DNA of 64,000 nt, taken from NCBI GenBank assembly GCA_035561135.1, contig DATMYA010000085.1, positions 1 through 64,000 on the forward strand. Reading direction: 5' to 3'. Positions 61,174 to 64,000 of the stretch are shown piece after piece. Positions within the stretch are counted from its first letter, which is position 1. Every line of letters begins with the position of its first letter. The notes under the pieces were generated by a model. That model did not search any database, had not been told where the DNA came from, and was given only the letters and a program-made list of their open reading frames with translations. This stretch comes from Clostridia bacterium (GTDB taxonomy: Bacteria; Acidobacteriota; Terriglobia; Terriglobales; Acidobacteriaceae). Made by a program: the position numbers and the translations under genes.

Positions 61174-62550
61174 TTATTTCGTCACCTCCGCGTATTCGAC
61201 AGCGTGCTTCACCTTCACAGGAGCCAATTCCGCGCCCTCGGGACCATGCTCGAGTTCTCTGCGGATCAGGAACAGGAAGAGCACCGAGAGCACGACGTAC
61301 ATACCCATGAAGCCGATCAGCGTGAACATGGCATTGCCTCCCGATACCGTTTTCGAGAAGCCTTCGGTTGTTCGCAGTAGCCCATAGACAAGGTATGGCT
61401 GACGACCAACTTCAGCCGTTATCCATCCCGCTGTGTTTGCGATGTAGGGGAACGGGAAGCTCAACAACAGCGCCCAGAGCATCCATCGAGATTCGAACAG
61501 TCGCTTGCGCCATAGCAGGAATGCGGCGATTACCATCTCGGCCATGAAGATGGTTCCGAGGCCGACCATGATGTGGTACGAGAAATAAAGCAAAGGAATG
61601 TTCTGCGGCCACTCCGATTCGGGGAATGCGTCCAAACCTTTCACTTCGGCATTCCACCGGCGATAGGTCAGGAAGCTGAGCATCTTGGGCACGACTATAG
61701 GGTTGTCGATTTTTCTCGCTGCAACGTCCGGCTGCCCAATGATCACCAGTGGCGCGCCGGGCTGCGTCTCGAACAAAGCCTCCATGGCCGCCAGCGTTGC
61801 CGGCTGATGCGTCGCCAGGTTTCGTCCCTGTCCGTCGCCGGTAGGACCGATCAGCAGGATGGCAAACAGCAATCCCGATACGACGCCGACTTTGAGAAAT
61901 ATCTTCGCTTGCTCAAAGTGCTTCTTGCTCAACAGGTAGAACGCGCCTACGGACATCATGACGAACGCACCTGTCAGCGCCGCACCGGACATATTGTGCA
62001 GGTACTGCCAGATCGCCCACGGATTCAGCAGTAATCCCCAGAAACTTGTCAGCGTCACGCTGCCGTCAGCCGTGCGCTCGTAGGCCACTGGGTGCTGCAT
62101 CCACGCGTCAGTCGCGATGATGAAGTATCCCGACAGCCACGAACCAACGAACACCATCATGGCTGAGAACCAGTGCATCCACTTGCTCAAGCGCTTCTCG
62201 CCATACAAGAAGAGTCCGAGGAACGCAGACTCCAGGAAGAATGCGAATACGCCTTCCATGGCAAGCGTCTGTCCAATGACTCCGCCAGCGTACTTGGAGA
62301 AGTGCGACCAGTTGGTGCCAAACTGGAATTCCATCGGAATCCCGGTCACGACTCCCAGGACGAAGTTGATGCCAAATATTTTTGCCCAGAAGCGAGCGGC
62401 TTTGGCGTATCTGTCGTCGTTCTTCCAGATGGCCAGAGACTTGAGTACCACGATCAGCGGCGCCAAGCCCATCGTCAATTGTGGGAATAGGTAGTGGTAC
62501 GTCACCGTGAAGGCAAATTGCAGACGGTGAATCAGAAGTGCGCTGTCCAT
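61174..62550 (-). CDS. cydA: Cytochrome bd ubiquinol oxidase subunit I
   Basis: A 458-aa membrane protein that binds hemes b558, b595 and d. Near the N-terminus LIHRLQFAFTVTYHYLFPQLTMGLAP carries the haem ligand His; EGVFAFFLESAFLGLFLYGE is the conserved Glu helix; GRNLATHQPATLAAMEALFET precedes a short Q-loop, and GWITAEVGRQPYLVYGLLRT is the C-terminal quinol-site motif. The Q-loop is of the short type. ATG 62550 follows GAGGATCTAC. Co-transcribed with cydB. Confidence 0.95.
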   Translation of the reverse strand: MDSALLIHRLQFAFTVTYHYLFPQLTMGLAPLIVVLKSLAIWKNDDRYAKAARFWAKIFGINFVLGVVTGIPMEFQFGTNWSHFSKYAGGVIGQTLAMEGVFAFFLESAFLGLFLYGEKRLSKWMHWFSAMMVFVGSWLSGYFIIATDAWMQHPVAYERTADGSVTLTSFWGLLLNPWAIWQYLHNMSGAALTGAFVMMSVGAFYLLSKKHFEQAKIFLKVGVVSGLLFAILLIGPTGDGQGRNLATHQPATLAAMEALFETQPGAPLVIIGQPDVAARKIDNPIVVPKMLSFLTYRRWNAEVKGLDAFPESEWPQNIPLLYFSYHIMVGLGTIFMAEMVIAAFLLWRKRLFESRWMLWALLLSFPFPYIANTAGWITAEVGRQPYLVYGLLRTTEGFSKTVSGGNAMFTLIGFMGMYVVLSVLFLFLIRRELEHGPEGAELAPVKVKHAVEYAEVTK

Positions 62551-62797
62551 GTAGATCCTCAGTGAGGAGATTACCACCGGGAACAACAAAGGTCGTCCAC
62601 AGATACCCAAAGAACCAGAGCGCAGAACCTGAAGTGTTTGGGCAGTCGGACAAGGCCCTGGCGTGTTGATTCCCCGCTGTCATTTTCCCGGTGCCCGTCC
62701 TAAGCTGCTGTGACTCGCGTCACATAAGGTCGGTTACTCTGCGGCCCAGGAAGTTGCGCGCAGCGGGAGTCTCGGACAAGTTCGTTGCTCAACAAAA

Positions 62798-62820
62798 AAG
62801 GCGCGCACGCGGCGCGCCTT
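62798..62820 (-). terminator. Terminator of the thioesterase gene
   Basis: AAGGCGCGC (62798-62806) pairs with GCGCGCCTT (62812-62820), 5-base loop; on the minus strand it is followed by TTTTGTTG. It is 27 bases after the thioesterase stop. Confidence 0.85.
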
Positions 62821-62846
62821 ATCTCACTCCTGCTGCTATTCAATTT

Positions 62847-63380
62847 CTACTGCTGCAAAGCGCGAGCCTGTCGCTTGCGTTCGGTCTCGACCCGGCGCAT
62901 CTCGCGACGATGAGCGGCATCCTCAAAACGGCGCTTCTCTTCGTCTGTCTCAGGAATGGCTGGTGGAATCGACATCTTGCGCCCATGGCGATCCACCGCA
63001 ACATACGTCACGTAGGCCGAGCTGACATGCCTTCGCTCTCCAGTGATGTAGCTCTCCACCAATACCCGCACGCCCGTTTCCAGTGATGTACGGTAAACGC
63101 GGTTGACCGACGACTGGAGAATCACGAGATCGCCGACGTGCACCGGCACCAGGAAATCCAGGTGGTCGATGGAAGCCGTCACGACATTGCTACGGGAATG
63201 CCGTTGAGCGGCCAGTCCTCCGGCAATGTCGATCCAGTGCATAAGGCGTCCGCCAAGCAGCGCGCCCAGCGGGTTCGCGTCGTTGGGCAGAACCATTTCG
63301 ATCATCTCACTCTGGCTCTCGCGCACAGGGCGCCCTGCAACGTTATCTGTTACATCCATGCGTTCTCTCACTTTTTTCAT
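62847..63380 (-). CDS. Acyl-CoA thioesterase, hotdog fold (YciA-like)
   Basis: A 177-aa acyl-CoA hydrolase of the cytosolic acyl-coenzyme A thioester hydrolase (YciA/YkhA) group: SEMIEMVLPNDANPLGALLGGRLMHWIDIAGGLAAQRHS (NxxGxxFGG-type motif read as NPLGALLGGRLM), VVTASIDHLDFLVPVHVGDLVILQSSVNRVYRTSLETGVRVLVESYITGE, then SSAYVTYVAVDRHGR. The C-terminal tail is basic and helical. Starts are uncertain: ATG 63380 and 63359 are possible, while a TTG at 63422 would overlap the upstream stop (TTGA) and could be coupled. Confidence 0.88.
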   Translation of the reverse strand: MKKVRERMDVTDNVAGRPVRESQSEMIEMVLPNDANPLGALLGGRLMHWIDIAGGLAAQRHSRSNVVTASIDHLDFLVPVHVGDLVILQSSVNRVYRTSLETGVRVLVESYITGERRHVSSAYVTYVAVDRHGRKMSIPPAIPETDEEKRRFEDAAHRREMRRVETERKRQARALQQ

Positions 63381-63418
63381 GTTTTCTAATTCGATTGCGA
63401 TTTCAGTTTGCGATTTCT

Positions 63419-63850
63419 TCAAACACCCGCGGAGCGCTCCCGCGGATGACGCCCAAGGTAAGAAGTAAGATAACAGGCAGCCATCGTTTGCATGCGAGAA
63501 TCAGAATGGGTGCTCAGCCAGCAACCCCGGACACAGTCGTATTCGACCGTGCCGTGCTCCACCGGTGCGTGCTGCCGCTCTACCGAGTAGTGTAGACGGA
63601 TGCTCAGGCCTGCATCGCGCGCCACAGCAAACCGCACCGCATCGGCTTTGCGGTCGCCCGGGAGTCGCGGACAAATTTGTGCGTAACCCAAATTGCACAG
63701 CTCTTTCAATTCCTCGTCGCTGGGCCGGATTCCTTCGAAGCCCGGAGCCTCGCAGGTTCCGGCAAACCCATCCCCCAGCGGCAGCCGTTGCCGATGCGGC
63801 CACAGTTCGACATCGAGCCGGACAGTAGGCTTGAAGAATGGGCAGGCCAC
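63419..63850 (-). CDS. Conserved Cys-containing protein, unrecognised
   Basis: A 143-aa protein starting MACPFFKP, with RLPLGDGFAGTCEAP, ELKELCNLGYAQICPRLPGDRKADAVRFAVARDAGLSIRLHYSVERQHAPVEHGTVEYD. The CPFF...GxCxAP...CNxGYAxxCPRLP pattern, with four Cys, looks like a metal or cluster-binding site and recurs in Acidobacteria as a small hypothetical protein. It ends at the start region of the thioesterase gene. Confidence 0.65.
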   Translation of the reverse strand: MACPFFKPTVRLDVELWPHRQRLPLGDGFAGTCEAPGFEGIRPSDEELKELCNLGYAQICPRLPGDRKADAVRFAVARDAGLSIRLHYSVERQHAPVEHGTVEYDCVRGCWLSTHSDSRMQTMAACYLTSYLGRHPRERSAGV

Positions 63851-64000
63851 GGAAAATCCCTCTCAGCTCATTTCGCTTGTTGACGGTTGTCGCGAACGTG
63901 AAGGGAGTCCACGCGCGTCGCCCTATTCTAGCTTCGCTCGGCGCAGCGTGCCATTACGAATTCCAGCGGTCGCTGCGCCTGCGATCCGGTCCGCGCGCCG

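Noticed and set aside
1..64000. CRISPR array, rRNA or tRNA genes
   Set aside because: No regularly spaced 25-40 base repeats, no tRNA-like T-loop and acceptor pattern and no rRNA sequence were noticed on reading; tRNAscan-SE and Infernal would settle this.

Overview
The window is a chromosomal stretch of about 64 kb, moderately GC-rich and mostly densely coded. The mix of genes points to a member of the Acidobacteriota, most likely a Terriglobia/Koribacter-like soil organism. Supporting signs are TIG-repeat lipoproteins with NPAPGGG linkers, a TonB-type energy transducer, an HspR-type dnaK region, a pentahaem NrfA with its NrfH, a short cytochrome bd, DUF4142/DUF1440/DUF72 proteins, and the small sequence 'gtcccgcagggacggca' between genes. 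The taxon is an inference from gene content; no rRNA gene is present.

Layout. 0.1-1.4 kb: a HipA-like kinase with an overlapping unknown partner. 1.5-11.2 kb: housekeeping genes (MBL-fold beta-CASP hydrolase, a gluzincin-like protein lacking the catalytic Glu, rlmB, thiolase, LytTR regulator, purS, glmS). 11.2-16.1 kb: an accessory island of lower apparent GC with a 3 x 20 bp tandem repeat, a cassette of four small minus-strand genes including a double zinc-ribbon protein, a decayed IS481-like transposase, a frameshifted TniA/Mu-type transposase C-terminus, and a P450 that has lost its N-terminus exactly where the transposase remnant ends. 16.2-20.7 kb: a giant TIG-repeat/beta-propeller lipoprotein. 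20.7-22.4 kb: a decayed gene and apparently empty DNA.

22.4-28.6 kb: ferredoxin-NADP reductase, then the chaperone locus dnaK - small ORF - DnaJ-like - hspR, with a HAIR-like operator over the dnaK -35 box, then OsmC and a small exported protein. 28.9-36.2 kb: a NarL-type two-component system, a radical SAM/SPASM protein, two small Cys-rich proteins, nrfHA for nitrite ammonification, and a ferritin-like protein; together this looks like an anaerobic nitrogen/haem module. 36.3-41.8 kb: a tight minus-strand stress cassette (DUF4142, DUF1440, DUF72, glycogen-debranching-type glucosidase, SDR).

42-54 kb: SRPBCC protein with a probable 3' frameshift, small exported proteins, TonB, a large helical protein carrying a nucleotide-cyclase-like domain, an M28 peptidase, a redoxin, mutY, and a three-gene overlapping operon of lipoprotein, exported protein and matrixin-type metalloprotease. 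54.2-58.5 kb: a minor-pilin operon (FimT/GspH, PilV, PilW, PilX types plus a coiled-coil exported protein) preceded by a 307-base intergenic region with a perfect 9-3-9 palindrome. 58.8-63.9 kb: YbaK-type deacylase, a lipoprotein, cydAB, an acyl-CoA thioesterase and a conserved Cys-containing protein.

No CRISPR array, rRNA or tRNA gene was recognised. All family names rest on motifs read by eye; no database search was run.
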